In this document: positions 8,913-17,609 of the stretch, in pieces
How the letters are laid out: every line of letters begins with the position of its first letter
How positions within the stretch are numbered: position 1 is the stretch's first letter
NCBI GenBank assembly: GCA_016712035.1
Contig: JADJRT010000011.1
Coordinates: forward strand, 15,995 to 79,994
Length of the DNA: 64,000 nt
Direction: 5' to 3'
From: Flammeovirgaceae bacterium
GTDB lineage: Bacteria; Bacteroidota; Bacteroidia; Cytophagales; Cyclobacteriaceae
Notes under the pieces: model-generated
Seen by the model: only the letters and a program-made list of their open reading frames with translations
The model's database searches: none
Told to the model about the DNA's origin: nothing
Program-made: the position numbers and the translations under genes

Positions 8913-11261
8913 GTGATGAAAGTAATATTTCTCTTATGTCTGCCCTTTCTATGTGTAGCTCAACGTTTAGTAGCTCCATCCGATCATATTGTGAATGACC
9001 GTTGGCAAGCGCAATGGATCGGTCCTAAAGAAAATGTAAACCAATACGGTGTTTATCATTTTAGAAAATCATTCGAATTAAAAAAGAAGCCCTATCAGTT
9101 TGTAATTAATATTTCGGCAGACAATCGATACCGACTTTATGTAAATGGAAATTACATAACCGATGGTCCACAGATAAGCGATGCGCGGCATTGGAAATTT
9201 GAATCGGTCGATATTGCCTCTTTTCTTAATGATGGAAAAAATGTACTGGCTGTTCAGGTTGTCAATTTTGCAGAAGAAGCACCCGTGTATCTAATGGGAA
9301 AACAAACCGGCCTGATCGTACAAGGCAATGATTCCATTTCGTCTGTTGTTACTACGGACGAGGAATGGAAATATATAGCGAACAAAGCAATCACGCCATT
9401 GGTTTTCAAGCCGGGTGATCCAAATCTGTTCTATCAATACTATGCGGCAGGACCACTAGAGAAGGTAGATGGAGTTAATTACCCTTGGGGATGGCAAACC
9501 CAAAACTATGATGATTCAGCCTGGCAATCATCAAGTGCATTTTCAACGGGTGCACCCTTTGGGGTAGTGGGTTATGGCGATGCCTTGCGGGAGTTAATAC
9601 CCCGATCAATTCCCTTAATGGAACACACCCTTCAAAAAAGTGGGGTTATCAGGCGAAGTTCAGGATTGGTAAAACAGCCAATTGGTTTTCCAATTTCCAT
9701 TCCAGCCAATACTACATGTTCCATATTAATTGATCAACAAAGTTTAACGTCAGCATTCCCGGAATTAATTGTCTCGGGTGGAAAAGGTGGTCAAGTCAAA
9801 GTGATATATGCCGAAGCGCTTTATGAAGACATTAAAAAGAAAGGCAATCGAGATTCTATTCAGGGCAAATCAATTCACGGTGTGTATGATATTTTTATAC
9901 CAGATGGAAACAAAAGAAGACTTTTCACTTCACTCACCTATCGAAACTTTCGCTACGTACAGTTTGATATTACAACAGGTGCAGAACCACTAACCATTGA
10001 AAAGTTTGAGAGTTGGTTTACAGCCTATCCCTTTGAGAAGAAGGCCACCTTCACATCAAGTGATAAAAGTTTAGAAAAAGTTTTTGACATCGGGTGGCAT
10101 ACGGCAAGACTGTGTGCTTATGAAACCTATATGGACTGTCCGTATTGGGAGCGGTTGCAATATGTGGGTGACACGCGTATTCAAGCGTTGGTTTCTTATT
10201 ACGTTTCGGGTGATGATCGCCTCGCAAAAAATGCGATTGAACAATTTCATCAATCGATTACTTATGACGGACTTACTTACAGTCGCTATCCATCGGAGTT
10301 GCCGCAGTTTATTCCAAATTACTCATTGGTTTGGGTCACCATGGTACACGACTATTTTATGTATCGAAACGATCCTGAGTTTGTAAAAACTTTCCTTCCG
10401 GGAATGCAGCGGGTGTTAGATCATTTTGAAAGATATATGACCCCTGATAACATGATGGGAGAACAACCGTATTGGGATTTTTTCGATCACTCATTCCCAA
10501 CGCATAAAATTGTGGAGGAAAGTTTCTTTAAGCGACTCACTACCAATTCACTTTTCTATGCGTATACCTTAAGTCTTGCCGCAGAAATGTATGGATACTA
10601 TAAGCAACCAGAATTAGCGCAAAAATATTCTCTCCGTAGTCAGCAATTGAAAGCAGGCGTAAAGAAGCAATGTTGGGATGCCAATCGGCAACTGTATGCC
10701 GACACACCTGATAAAAAACATTTTAGTATGCACATCAACATTATGGCGGTGCTTTGTGGAATAGTTCCGAAAGAAGAACAAGTTGAATTTGTAAAGCGAA
10801 TTGTTGACACGAAAAACCTTACACCCACCACACTCTACTTTGATTTCTATTTAGGGCGTGCAATGAATCAGGCGCAAGCCGGTGATCTCTATATGACGTT
10901 GCTCGACAAATGGAAAGATTTATTGTCTCTTGGCCTTACCACATTTCCAGAAGGTGTTGATCGAAGTGAATGCCATGCCTGGAGTGCAAGTCCGGTTATT
11001 GAAATGCTGGCTGCTTTTGCCGGAATACAACCGCAGACTCCGGGTTTTAAAAAAGTTTTAATCCGACCTCAATTACAAAAGCTTGAATCGGTAACGGGAA
11101 ATATTCCACATTGGGCAGGCGACCTTGCTGTTGATTTTAGAAAAGAGGGGAATCAATTAACGGGAACGGTTACATTACCCGAGACTATCACAGGTCGGTT
11201 AGAGTGGAATGGAAAAGTAATTGAACTGAAATCAGGTGAGAATAAAATTTCAATTCAATAA
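8913..11261 (+). CDS. Secreted GH78-type alpha-L-rhamnosidase
   Basis: 782 aa with a signal peptide (MMKVIFLLCLPFLCVAQ). An N-terminal beta-sandwich region holds the carbohydrate-binding-like motif DNRYRLYVNGNYITDGP. The (alpha/alpha)6 catalytic barrel carries the GH78 signature YMDCPYWERLQYVGDTR near residue 400, and a C-terminal beta-domain ends with GRLEWNGKVIELKSGEN. Family members release terminal L-rhamnose from plant or algal glycans. No SusC/D pair is adjacent, so this is not an obvious polysaccharide utilisation locus. Convergent with pruA. Confidence 0.88.
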   Translation: MMKVIFLLCLPFLCVAQRLVAPSDHIVNDRWQAQWIGPKENVNQYGVYHFRKSFELKKKPYQFVINISADNRYRLYVNGNYITDGPQISDARHWKFESVDIASFLNDGKNVLAVQVVNFAEEAPVYLMGKQTGLIVQGNDSISSVVTTDEEWKYIANKAITPLVFKPGDPNLFYQYYAAGPLEKVDGVNYPWGWQTQNYDDSAWQSSSAFSTGAPFGVVGYGDALRELIPRSIPLMEHTLQKSGVIRRSSGLVKQPIGFPISIPANTTCSILIDQQSLTSAFPELIVSGGKGGQVKVIYAEALYEDIKKKGNRDSIQGKSIHGVYDIFIPDGNKRRLFTSLTYRNFRYVQFDITTGAEPLTIEKFESWFTAYPFEKKATFTSSDKSLEKVFDIGWHTARLCAYETYMDCPYWERLQYVGDTRIQALVSYYVSGDDRLAKNAIEQFHQSITYDGLTYSRYPSELPQFIPNYSLVWVTMVHDYFMYRNDPEFVKTFLPGMQRVLDHFERYMTPDNMMGEQPYWDFFDHSFPTHKIVEESFFKRLTTNSLFYAYTLSLAAEMYGYYKQPELAQKYSLRSQQLKAGVKKQCWDANRQLYADTPDKKHFSMHINIMAVLCGIVPKEEQVEFVKRIVDTKNLTPTTLYFDFYLGRAMNQAQAGDLYMTLLDKWKDLLSLGLTTFPEGVDRSECHAWSASPVIEMLAAFAGIQPQTPGFKKVLIRPQLQKLESVTGNIPHWAGDLAVDFRKEGNQLTGTVTLPETITGRLEWNGKVIELKSGENKISIQ

Positions 11262-11277
11262 CAAATAACTTCTTCAG

Positions 11278-12909
11278 TTACTCCTTATCCAAAAACGGAT
11301 ATCTGTAATCAGTTGGCGTAACAAACGTTTCTTTAATTGTTCGCATAGAAACCCAACGCATCAAGTTAACTTTTGCTCCCGCTTTATCATTGGTACCTGA
11401 TCCGCGTGCACCACCGAACGGCTGTTGCCCCACAACTGCTCCAGTTGGCTTATCGTTGATGTAGAAATTACCCGCGGCATTCACTAATTTTTTCGTAGCC
11501 AGTTCAACCGCATATCTGTCTTTAGAAATGATGGAACCTGTAAGCGCGTAAGGAGAAGTGCTATCTACCAACTCAAGAGTTTGTTCAAAATTCTCGGAAT
11601 GATAAACGTACACTGTAAGTACCGGGCCAAAAATTTCTTCGCACATAGTGAGCGATGAAGCATCTTTGGTAAGAATAACAGTTGGTTCGATAAAATACCC
11701 TTTCGACTTATCGTATTTTCCGCCTGCAATAATTTCATTCATGGGGTTTGCCTTGGCTTTATCAATGTATCCGCTGATAGAGTCAAATGCTTTTTCATCT
11801 ATTACGGCATTGATAAAGTTTCCAAAATCTTCAGTTGGGCCCATCTTGAAACTTTTCAAATCTTCAACCAGATATTTTTTCACATCCTCCCAAAGATTGG
11901 AAGGAATATAGCAACGCGAAGCAGCCGAACATTTTTGTCCCTGATATTCAAAGGCACCCCGGGCAATGGCAGTTGAAACTTCTTTTGCATTGGCGCTCTT
12001 ATGCACCATAATAAAATCCTTACCACCCGTTTCGCCTACAATGCGCGGATAGGTTCTAAACTTATGGATGTTGTTTCCAATCGTCTTCCAGATATTTTGA
12101 AACACACCGGTACTTCCAGTAAAGTGAATGCCAGCAAAATCTCGATGATTGAAAATCACATCACCTGCATCCGGGCCACTTACGTAGACCAGATTGATAA
12201 CACCATCCGGCAAACCTGCTTCTTTTAACACTTGCATAATTACATTCGCTGCATAGACTTGCGTGTTGGCTGGTTTCCAGACAACCGTGTTGCCCATCAT
12301 AGCTGCGCTGGTTGGAAGATTGCCGGCTATAGCTGTAAAGTTGAAAGGCGTGAGCGCGAATACAAATCCTTCCAAGGGCCTGTATTCCATTCGGTTCCAA
12401 ACGCCTGGAGAGGAAACTGGTTGTTCACTATAAATCTCACCCATGAAATGAACATTGAAACGGATAAAATCGATGAGTTCGCAGGCTGAATCAATCTCGG
12501 CCTGAAAAGCATTTTTCGATTGACCCAACATAGTAGCCGCATTTATTTTGCTGCGGTATGGGCCTGCTAAAAGATCTGCGGCTTTTAGAAAAATACTAGC
12601 TCTGTTTTCCCAACTCAGGTTTGTCCAAAGTTCTTTAGCAGCAAGAGCCGCGTTGATTGCTTGTTCAACATGACTCTTATCGCCCTGGTGATAGTGCGCT
12701 AAAATATGTTTGTGGTCGTGGGGTGGCGATAATGTCTTTTTATTTTCTGTACGTACTTCTTCAGCGCCAATGTACATGGGAATATCCAAAACAGTAGCTC
12801 TCGCTTCTGCTAATGCTTTTTTTATGGCCGACCGCTCTTTGCTTCCGGGGGCGTAGGATAGAATGGGTTCGTTTATTGGTGTTGGAATTTTGAAGAATCC
12901 GGTTGACAT
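11278..12909 (-). CDS. pruA: L-glutamate gamma-semialdehyde (P5C) dehydrogenase
   Basis: 543 aa, the usual length of the stand-alone bacterial/eukaryotic-type P5C dehydrogenase. Opens with GFFKIPTPINEPILSYAPGS, contains the Glu motif VGETGGKDF, the catalytic Cys in GQKCSAASRCY, and the C-terminal QQPFGGARGSGTNDKAG typical of this enzyme. Catalyses NAD+-dependent oxidation of glutamate semialdehyde to glutamate in proline breakdown. No proline dehydrogenase is in the window. Confidence 0.95.
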   Translation of the reverse strand: MSTGFFKIPTPINEPILSYAPGSKERSAIKKALAEARATVLDIPMYIGAEEVRTENKKTLSPPHDHKHILAHYHQGDKSHVEQAINAALAAKELWTNLSWENRASIFLKAADLLAGPYRSKINAATMLGQSKNAFQAEIDSACELIDFIRFNVHFMGEIYSEQPVSSPGVWNRMEYRPLEGFVFALTPFNFTAIAGNLPTSAAMMGNTVVWKPANTQVYAANVIMQVLKEAGLPDGVINLVYVSGPDAGDVIFNHRDFAGIHFTGSTGVFQNIWKTIGNNIHKFRTYPRIVGETGGKDFIMVHKSANAKEVSTAIARGAFEYQGQKCSAASRCYIPSNLWEDVKKYLVEDLKSFKMGPTEDFGNFINAVIDEKAFDSISGYIDKAKANPMNEIIAGGKYDKSKGYFIEPTVILTKDASSLTMCEEIFGPVLTVYVYHSENFEQTLELVDSTSPYALTGSIISKDRYAVELATKKLVNAAGNFYINDKPTGAVVGQQPFGGARGSGTNDKAGAKVNLMRWVSMRTIKETFVTPTDYRYPFLDKE

Positions 12910-12978
12910 AGTGTTGAAATTAATTGATGAAATAGAAAATCTGAGTGAAGGTCACAAAGATACAGATAATGCAGGTTT

Positions 12979-13674
12979 TTAAAGAATGTTCAGTAACTCT
13001 TTCAAGTCACTTATTTCAAATTCGGTTTTTTCCTGGTGCGGTATTTTATTGGGATTAAAGTAAACAGTATCAAGCGAAGCATTTCGTGCGCCACCAATAT
13101 CGGTAAGTAAGTTATCACCAATCATTATTGTTTCAGCAGCAGTAAAACCACTTTCCGCCAAAGCGAATTCAAAAATTTCTTTAGAAGGTTTTTTATGGCC
13201 TGCGCGGGCAGAAGTAACGACACTTTTAAAGTAGGAAGTAATTCCTGACGAGGCCATTTTTACTGATTGAATTTCATCAAAACCATTGGTTACAATGGTC
13301 ATGGGGTATTTGGATTGTAGATAATCAAGCACCTCAATAGCATTAGGCATCAACGCGCCTTTTTTTGGCGAACGATCTACATAGTCATTGGATAGCGTTA
13401 GGGAAAGCTCATAGTTATCAACCCCCATTTCGAGCATAATTTTATGAAACCGGTCATACCGAATTACATCGCGATGTATCTGTCCGGTATCATAGAGTGT
13501 CCACAAGTGGGTATTAACAGTTTCAAAAGTTTTTAGAAAATCGGGGAGTGAGGGCATACCCGTTTCGCTAAGTTTATGATGATGAAAAAGCTCTTCGAGC
13601 GTTTCCGTGGAGTTTGTTTCGTAGTCCCAAAGCGTGTGGTCGAGATCGAAAAGAATACAGCGATAAGATTTCAT
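12979..13674 (-). CDS. yjjG: YjjG-type HAD nucleotidase
   Basis: 231 aa HAD hydrolase. Motif I is LFDLDHTLWDYETNS (nucleophile and acid Asp), motif II TIVTNGF, motif III Lys in GHKKPSKEIFEFAL, motif IV MIGDNLLTDIGGARN. The long cap helices and the DHTLWDY opening match the YjjG family, which dephosphorylates pyrimidine nucleoside monophosphates, including noncanonical ones. Its start overlaps the stop of the upstream ArsR-like gene by a few bases, so the two form one transcript. Confidence 0.88.
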   Translation of the reverse strand: MKSYRCILFDLDHTLWDYETNSTETLEELFHHHKLSETGMPSLPDFLKTFETVNTHLWTLYDTGQIHRDVIRYDRFHKIMLEMGVDNYELSLTLSNDYVDRSPKKGALMPNAIEVLDYLQSKYPMTIVTNGFDEIQSVKMASSGITSYFKSVVTSARAGHKKPSKEIFEFALAESGFTAAETIMIGDNLLTDIGGARNASLDTVYFNPNKIPHQEKTEFEISDLKELLNIL

Positions 13675-14060
13675 GAAGACTGACTAATTGGCCTGATGTG
13701 AAGTTTGTTTAGGGATAACTCTCGATTACTATAAAGGGTTTGAAATACCTGCTGATCTTTTAGAAGAATAGCATCCCGACTCAAAAACAGAAAGATCTGG
13801 CGCGTGATGTCAAACACTTCGTCTTTTAGTTGATAAAAAACCCATTGATTTATTTTTCGAGAAGTAAGAATCCCAGAATTTTTTAAATAGAGTAGGTGAC
13901 GCGAAGTCTTGGTTTGAGTGAATTCAAGAATATGTTCCAGATCAGTAATGCACATTTCACCGTTTGTCAAAATGAGGTTTAAAATGCGCAGGCGTGAGGT
14001 ATCGGAACAAGCCAAAAAAATCTGGGCACCTAAATCAATATTGAAATGTTTTAATCGCAT
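13671..14060 (-). CDS. ArsR-like winged-helix regulator
   Basis: 129 aa from the ATG at 14060 (MRLKHFNIDLGAQIF). The open frame extends 71 codons further but that stretch does not look like protein. HTH region: SDTSRLRILNLILTNGEMCITDLEHILEFTQTKTSRHLLYLKNSGIL, then the wing RKINQWVFYQLKDEVF. It is coupled to yjjG by stop/start overlap. ArsR-family proteins sense metals or other signals; apart from the single Cys in the HTH no metal-site Cys cluster is visible here, so the ligand is unknown. Confidence 0.8.
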   Translation of the reverse strand: MRLKHFNIDLGAQIFLACSDTSRLRILNLILTNGEMCITDLEHILEFTQTKTSRHLLYLKNSGILTSRKINQWVFYQLKDEVFDITRQIFLFLSRDAILLKDQQVFQTLYSNRELSLNKLHIRPISQSS

Positions 14061-14184
14061 CAGGTATTTGAATGGTACCGATTTATTAAGTTGCGAAGAT
14101 AGCAAAACCGTGGATGAGGGGAAAACTTGAATGATTAGGCATAAATGATCTGAATCTTTATCTTTGAAAATTAATGGGTGTGAC

Positions 14185-14745
14185 GTGAAGAAATTGATTG
14201 GCTTTTTTCTTTGTTCGGTGATTTTTGTGGTGGGTTCGGTAACAACAACCTGGGCACAAAAAAGGCGCATCATTCAACTTTCTGGGTTTGTAAGCGACAG
14301 TGTAAATGTTTTACCAGGGGTTCACGTTTACGTTCCGAAAGCAGGCCGAGGTACGAGTACAAGCCCAGCCGGTTTTTTTTCAATGCCTGTGTTGGAAGGG
14401 GACAGCATTGTAATAAGCGCTGTTGGCTACAATCGTCAGCATTATATTGTGCCACCAGGGGCTAACGATAATCTAACTATCATTGTAGAAATGGTTTCTG
14501 ATATCACGTATTTGAGGGAAGTTGAGATTATGCCCTTCCCAACGGAGGAAGTTTTTAAGGAAGCGATATTGGCACTCAATATGCCCATGGATAACGGCAT
14601 TGATCAACGGAATTTGAATGCGGAACTCATAGCCTTGATGATCAAAACTACGCCTATGGATGGGGCAGCCAACTATAAATATTACATGGATCAATGGTCA
14701 ACGTCAGCCGTAGATAAATTTCAGCCGCGAACTAATCCTTTTTAA
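14185..14745 (+). CDS. Secreted protein with carboxypeptidase-like regulatory (CarboxypepD_reg-like) domain
   Basis: Start chosen at GTG 14185, which gives the signal peptide MKKLIGFFLCSVIFVVGSVTTTWAQ; the open frame begins with a TTG seven codons upstream. About 186 aa. The segment LSGFVSDSVNVLPGVHVYVPKAGRGTS...GFFSMPVLEGDSIVISAVGYNR is the CarboxypepD_reg/CNA-B-like beta fold found at the N-terminus of many Bacteroidota outer-membrane proteins. Here it stands alone. Role unknown. Divergent from the ArsR-like gene. Confidence 0.75.
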   Translation: MKKLIGFFLCSVIFVVGSVTTTWAQKRRIIQLSGFVSDSVNVLPGVHVYVPKAGRGTSTSPAGFFSMPVLEGDSIVISAVGYNRQHYIVPPGANDNLTIIVEMVSDITYLREVEIMPFPTEEVFKEAILALNMPMDNGIDQRNLNAELIALMIKTTPMDGAANYKYYMDQWSTSAVDKFQPRTNPF

Positions 14746-14860
14746 ATCCTTTTAACTGGGCACGTTTTGTTCGCGACTTAAAGCAGAACAAGAAAAATTA
14801 GTAACAACTAAAGTTGCTTTTTATCCCTTCAAATATTTGTTATACTTGCCGTCTCAAAAA

Positions 14861-15224
14861 TCGAGATGTAGCGTCCCGCTAATGGCGGGATTAGCGCATC
14901 AGATAAAAGTTGAAAAAAGAATCGAGATGTAGCGTCCCGCAAATGGCGGGATTAGCGCATCAGATAAAAGTTGAAAAAGAATCGAGATGTAGCGTCCCGC
15001 AAATGGCGGGATTAGCGCATCAGATAAAAGTTGAAAAAAGAATCGAGATGTAGCGTCCCGCAAATGGCGGGATTAGCGCATCAGATAAAAGTTGAAAAAA
15101 GAATCGAGATGTAGCGTCCCGCAAATGGCGGGATTAGCGCATCAGATAAAAGTTGAAAAAAGAATCGAGATGTAGCGTCCCGCAAATGGCGGGATTAGCG
15201 CATCAGATAAAAGTTGAAAAAGAA
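14861..15224 (+). repeat. Six tandem 60-61 bp units copying the 5' part of tRNA-Pro
   Basis: Unit starts are at 14861, 14922, 14982, 15043, 15104 and 15165; the seventh start, 15225, is the tRNA itself. Each unit begins TCGAGATGTAGCG, identical to the first bases of the tRNA, then has the hairpin TCCCGC-AAATG-GCGGGA in place of the D-loop, then TTAGCGCATCA as in the tRNA, then a linker GATAAAAGTTGAAAAAAGA. So each unit is a tRNA-like acceptor 5' strand plus an extended D-arm without the 3' half. The first unit has CTAATG in the loop instead of CAAATG, and the linkers vary by one A. A TTGCTT/TATACT-like promoter (14814-14846) precedes the array, so the units may be transcribed as the tRNA leader. 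Confidence 0.92.
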
Positions 15225-15225
15225 T

Positions 15226-15300
15226 CGAGATGTAGCGCAGCCCGGTTAGCGCATCACGTTAGGGACGTGGAGGCCGGAGGTTCGAATCCTCTCATCTCGA
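15226..15300 (+). tRNA. tRNA-Pro with anticodon AGG
   Basis: Acceptor CGAGATG/CATCTCG is perfect, D-stem GCGC/GCGC, anticodon stem TCACG/CGTGG (one G-U), loop TTAGGGA with AGG at 15261-15263 and G37, T-stem GGAGG/CCTCT with loop TTCGAAT, discriminator A. G37 and the acceptor style fit tRNA-Pro. A34 is unusual for bacterial proline tRNAs. It is the target-end marker of the integrative element: the recombinase frame ends inside it on the other strand. Confidence 0.85.
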
Positions 15301-16816
15301 CCTGAGCGGTAGCAAGTAAATTTTTTTTACTGTTACCGCTTTTTTTTTGACTTAAATCATTGTGATTCAGGCTCATTAAAACCACCGCTTCATTAAGCCT
15401 TTTGGTTCGAAAATGATTTTTTTCAAAAATCAATTTTTCAGGAAACACCGAACCAATAATTAACTGCTTTTCATTTAATGAAGCCTTTTGATATATCAAG
15501 TCCATATCCTTAATGAAAACCGCGCTTAACTTTAAATACTCTCTGTAATCTTCATGGCCGGATGAAAGATTAGCCTTCTTTCGCATTAGGTCATCGTTAG
15601 CTTCTATAATTTTCGCCTTTATCTCCTTGTAATCATTTGCGGTAATCTCTGCATCCAACATCAAATGTTGAGCATTCTGTAGCCTTTGATTATTCCGTCC
15701 AATTTCCTCGTCAATCTTCATAAGTTCATTTCGGTCATTCTTCGACTTGGTGTTGAAATTATCCAAAAGAACATCGTAGTTCATATCAAGCGTCATTGCA
15801 TTGGGCTTAATCATTTTAAGGTATTCCAAAAAACTCTTATTAGCTTCCTCAGCCCGAAATCTTTCGTTGCAACCACATGTACAGTGATAGTAAAAATACT
15901 TACCACCATTACCACGAGAGGCACTGCCAGAAATATTTTTTCCGCACAAACGACATTCGAGGAAGCCTCGCAAAGGAAGCTGTTCTTTCATCGTGTTCTT
16001 GGTTGGCCTACTAGGAGTTCTTCCGTCCAATATATCTTGAACTTGAAAGAATAGCTCATCGCTAATTAATGGTTCATGTAGTGCCTTGGCATAATATGAT
16101 GGTTCATCCTTGTAAGCCGCGACAAAAATCTTTCCGATGTATGCTCTATTCCGAAGCATTTTAGGAAATCGGGAGCGTTCAATGTTTAAGCCCTTTTCGA
16201 AAAGCTTATGTCTAAGCTCTTCCATTCCAAAGGCACCGCTTGCAAACTTCTTAAATGCGTCTCGTACAATATCAGCTTGCTTGCTTGGTATAATCATTGC
16301 CCTACCATCTTCAGTTCGAATATTCTTGTATCCAATTGGAGCAAGAGTTGTCCATCGACCTTCTTTTTTAGCCCGATAAATTCCTGACTTAACATTAATT
16401 GACCTTCTATCATTTTCAACCTCTGGCGAAGCCAAGTAAAACGCCAGCATCATTTTGTTCTCTGGCACCTTTAAATCCAAAGGCTGCTCAATGGCCTGTG
16501 GTTCTATTTCCAGTTTATTGAGTTGCTTTATGATACCATAGGAATCACCAGCATTGCGACCGAAACGACTCCAGTTTATAAATAAAAGTAAATCAACTTC
16601 CCCTGGATTTTTCTTACAGAAGTTCATCAACTTGTTAAACTCAGGCCGATCAAAAGTCTTAGCAGAATAATCTTCTTTGTAATGTGCAACGATACTGATA
16701 TCCCGGTTCGCACAATATTTGCGCAATTGTTCCTCTTGATATTGTAAACTATAACCCTTCTCAGCTTGCTCGTCTGATGACACCCTCGTATAGATTATCG
16801 CTCTTCTCTCTTTCAT
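15254..16816 (-). CDS. Large serine recombinase (site-specific integrase)
   Basis: About 520 aa from ATG 16816 (MKERRAIIYTRVSSDEQAEKG). Resolvase domain at residues 1-150 with catalytic Ser in YTRVSSDEQ and Arg in WSRFGRNAGD, recombinase domain at about 150-270, a zinc ribbon (CRLCGKNISGSASRGN...CTCGCNERF) near 290-320, then a coiled coil. Catalyses integration/excision between attP and attB. The frame ends inside the tRNA-Pro, and its last residues (MRGFEPPASTSLT) are antisense tRNA, so the natural C-terminus is shaped by the insertion site. The upstream small ORF overlaps its start. Confidence 0.93.
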   Translation of the reverse strand: MKERRAIIYTRVSSDEQAEKGYSLQYQEEQLRKYCANRDISIVAHYKEDYSAKTFDRPEFNKLMNFCKKNPGEVDLLLFINWSRFGRNAGDSYGIIKQLNKLEIEPQAIEQPLDLKVPENKMMLAFYLASPEVENDRRSINVKSGIYRAKKEGRWTTLAPIGYKNIRTEDGRAMIIPSKQADIVRDAFKKFASGAFGMEELRHKLFEKGLNIERSRFPKMLRNRAYIGKIFVAAYKDEPSYYAKALHEPLISDELFFQVQDILDGRTPSRPTKNTMKEQLPLRGFLECRLCGKNISGSASRGNGGKYFYYHCTCGCNERFRAEEANKSFLEYLKMIKPNAMTLDMNYDVLLDNFNTKSKNDRNELMKIDEEIGRNNQRLQNAQHLMLDAEITANDYKEIKAKIIEANDDLMRKKANLSSGHEDYREYLKLSAVFIKDMDLIYQKASLNEKQLIIGSVFPEKLIFEKNHFRTKRLNEAVVLMSLNHNDLSQKKSGNSKKNLLATAQVEMRGFEPPASTSLT

Positions 16817-16952
16817 CCTTTTCTCTTTGATAAATGTTGCACTCAATCTCTGCTAGTTGGTAAAGAAAATCTCTAATCTTTAGTAACTCATCATCCGTAT
16901 AATTATAGCCATGCTTTTTGGCTAGTTCCCTGCACCTCTCCAACGACACCAT
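16761..16952 (-). CDS. Small helical protein overlapping the recombinase start
   Basis: 63 aa, MVSLERCRELAKKHGYNYTDDELLKIRD then a charged helix. It overlaps the recombinase start by about 55 bp. Very similar short ORFs (MVSLERC...HGYNYTDEE) are known to me in front of Bacteroidota recombinases and phage genes. No function known; a recombinase cofactor or excision helper is a guess from position. Confidence 0.65.
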   Translation of the reverse strand: MVSLERCRELAKKHGYNYTDDELLKIRDFLYQLAEIECNIYQREKDEREKSDNLYEGVIRRAS

Positions 16953-16986
16953 TCTTCAATAAGGTTAATGGGAACATAGTTTGGCT

Positions 16987-17037
16987 GATTGGTCGGTTTC
17001 TACTTATCATAATATGTGCCAAAATAACTGACCAATC
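16987..17037. promoter_or_regulatory. Inverted repeat GATTGGTC / GACCAATC upstream of the recombinase block
   Basis: Perfect 8-bp arms at 16987-16994 and 17030-17037, in the 133-bp gap between the small ORF and the holin-like gene. This gap holds no gene. It could be an operator for the recombinase genes or a recombinase-binding half-site pair; the sequence does not decide. Confidence 0.35.
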
Positions 17038-17085
17038 TAACCATCCCTACGCTCCTTAAATATATACTTACAAACTCTTCTAAAA

Positions 17086-17569
17086 CTATTTTTTCTTTTT
17101 TCTGACATTATAAAGCACTGGCCCTAAGTTCTCACTAATCTTCTCAAGGGATCGGCCTGCCACATAACCTCCAACGCCCAAATCCATCATCGTCCAGATG
17201 TGATCATCCAATGTTGTTACTGGTAAGTTGAAGTACGGCACCAGCACATAATTGTTGAAGACAATAAACATGCAGATGCACATAAGTACAGGTCGCCAGT
17301 TTCTCTGAAGCCAACTTTCCCCCCTTTGTTTCTGATTCAATGATTTTTGTCTTGTTCTCCAGGAGTTTGGTTTCATAATCAATACAAGCTCCTTCCATAT
17401 TCAGCAGAAGTTCTTTGTACTTCAATTGAAGTTCGAGCTTCTCATCTGACTTGTCTATTTTGTCGATTGCGTTTCCTATGGAATCGACTGTCTCTTTTAC
17501 ACCAGCTCCGAGAACTTTAGACAAAAATCCTCCTATGCCTGCCTTGGTACCAACTTCACTTGCCTCCAT
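17086..17569 (-). CDS. 3TM-holin-type membrane protein (frame-broken)
   Basis: Two overlapping frames form one protein: an N-terminal part from ATG 17569 (MEASEVGTKAGIGGFLSKVLG, then an amphipathic helix) and a C-terminal part with SWLQRNWRPVLMCICMFIVF, NNYVLVPYF and DLGVGGYVAGRSLEKI. This is the layout of the 3TM holin family (long soluble helix, WLQRNWRP hinge, two or three membrane helices). The break is in a run of six C (17319-17324); one base fewer joins the frames into about 160 aa. Such proteins sit in phage and phage-like lysis cassettes. No endolysin lies next to it here. Confidence 0.75.
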
Positions 17570-17609
17570 GTCTGTCTGTTTAAATTGTTAATAATTCATT
17601 TGATCTGTT

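Noticed and set aside
14861..15224. Possible CRISPR array (regular 60-bp repeats)
   Set aside because: The whole unit repeats, with no unique spacers, no cas genes nearby, and the unit is a copy of the adjoining tRNA 5' part.
17204..17382. Programmed ribosomal frameshift in the holin-like gene (six-base G/C run)
   Set aside because: The needed shift is +1 and there is no recognisable slippery heptamer plus stimulator. Many neighbouring genes show the same kind of homopolymer break, so a sequence error is simpler.
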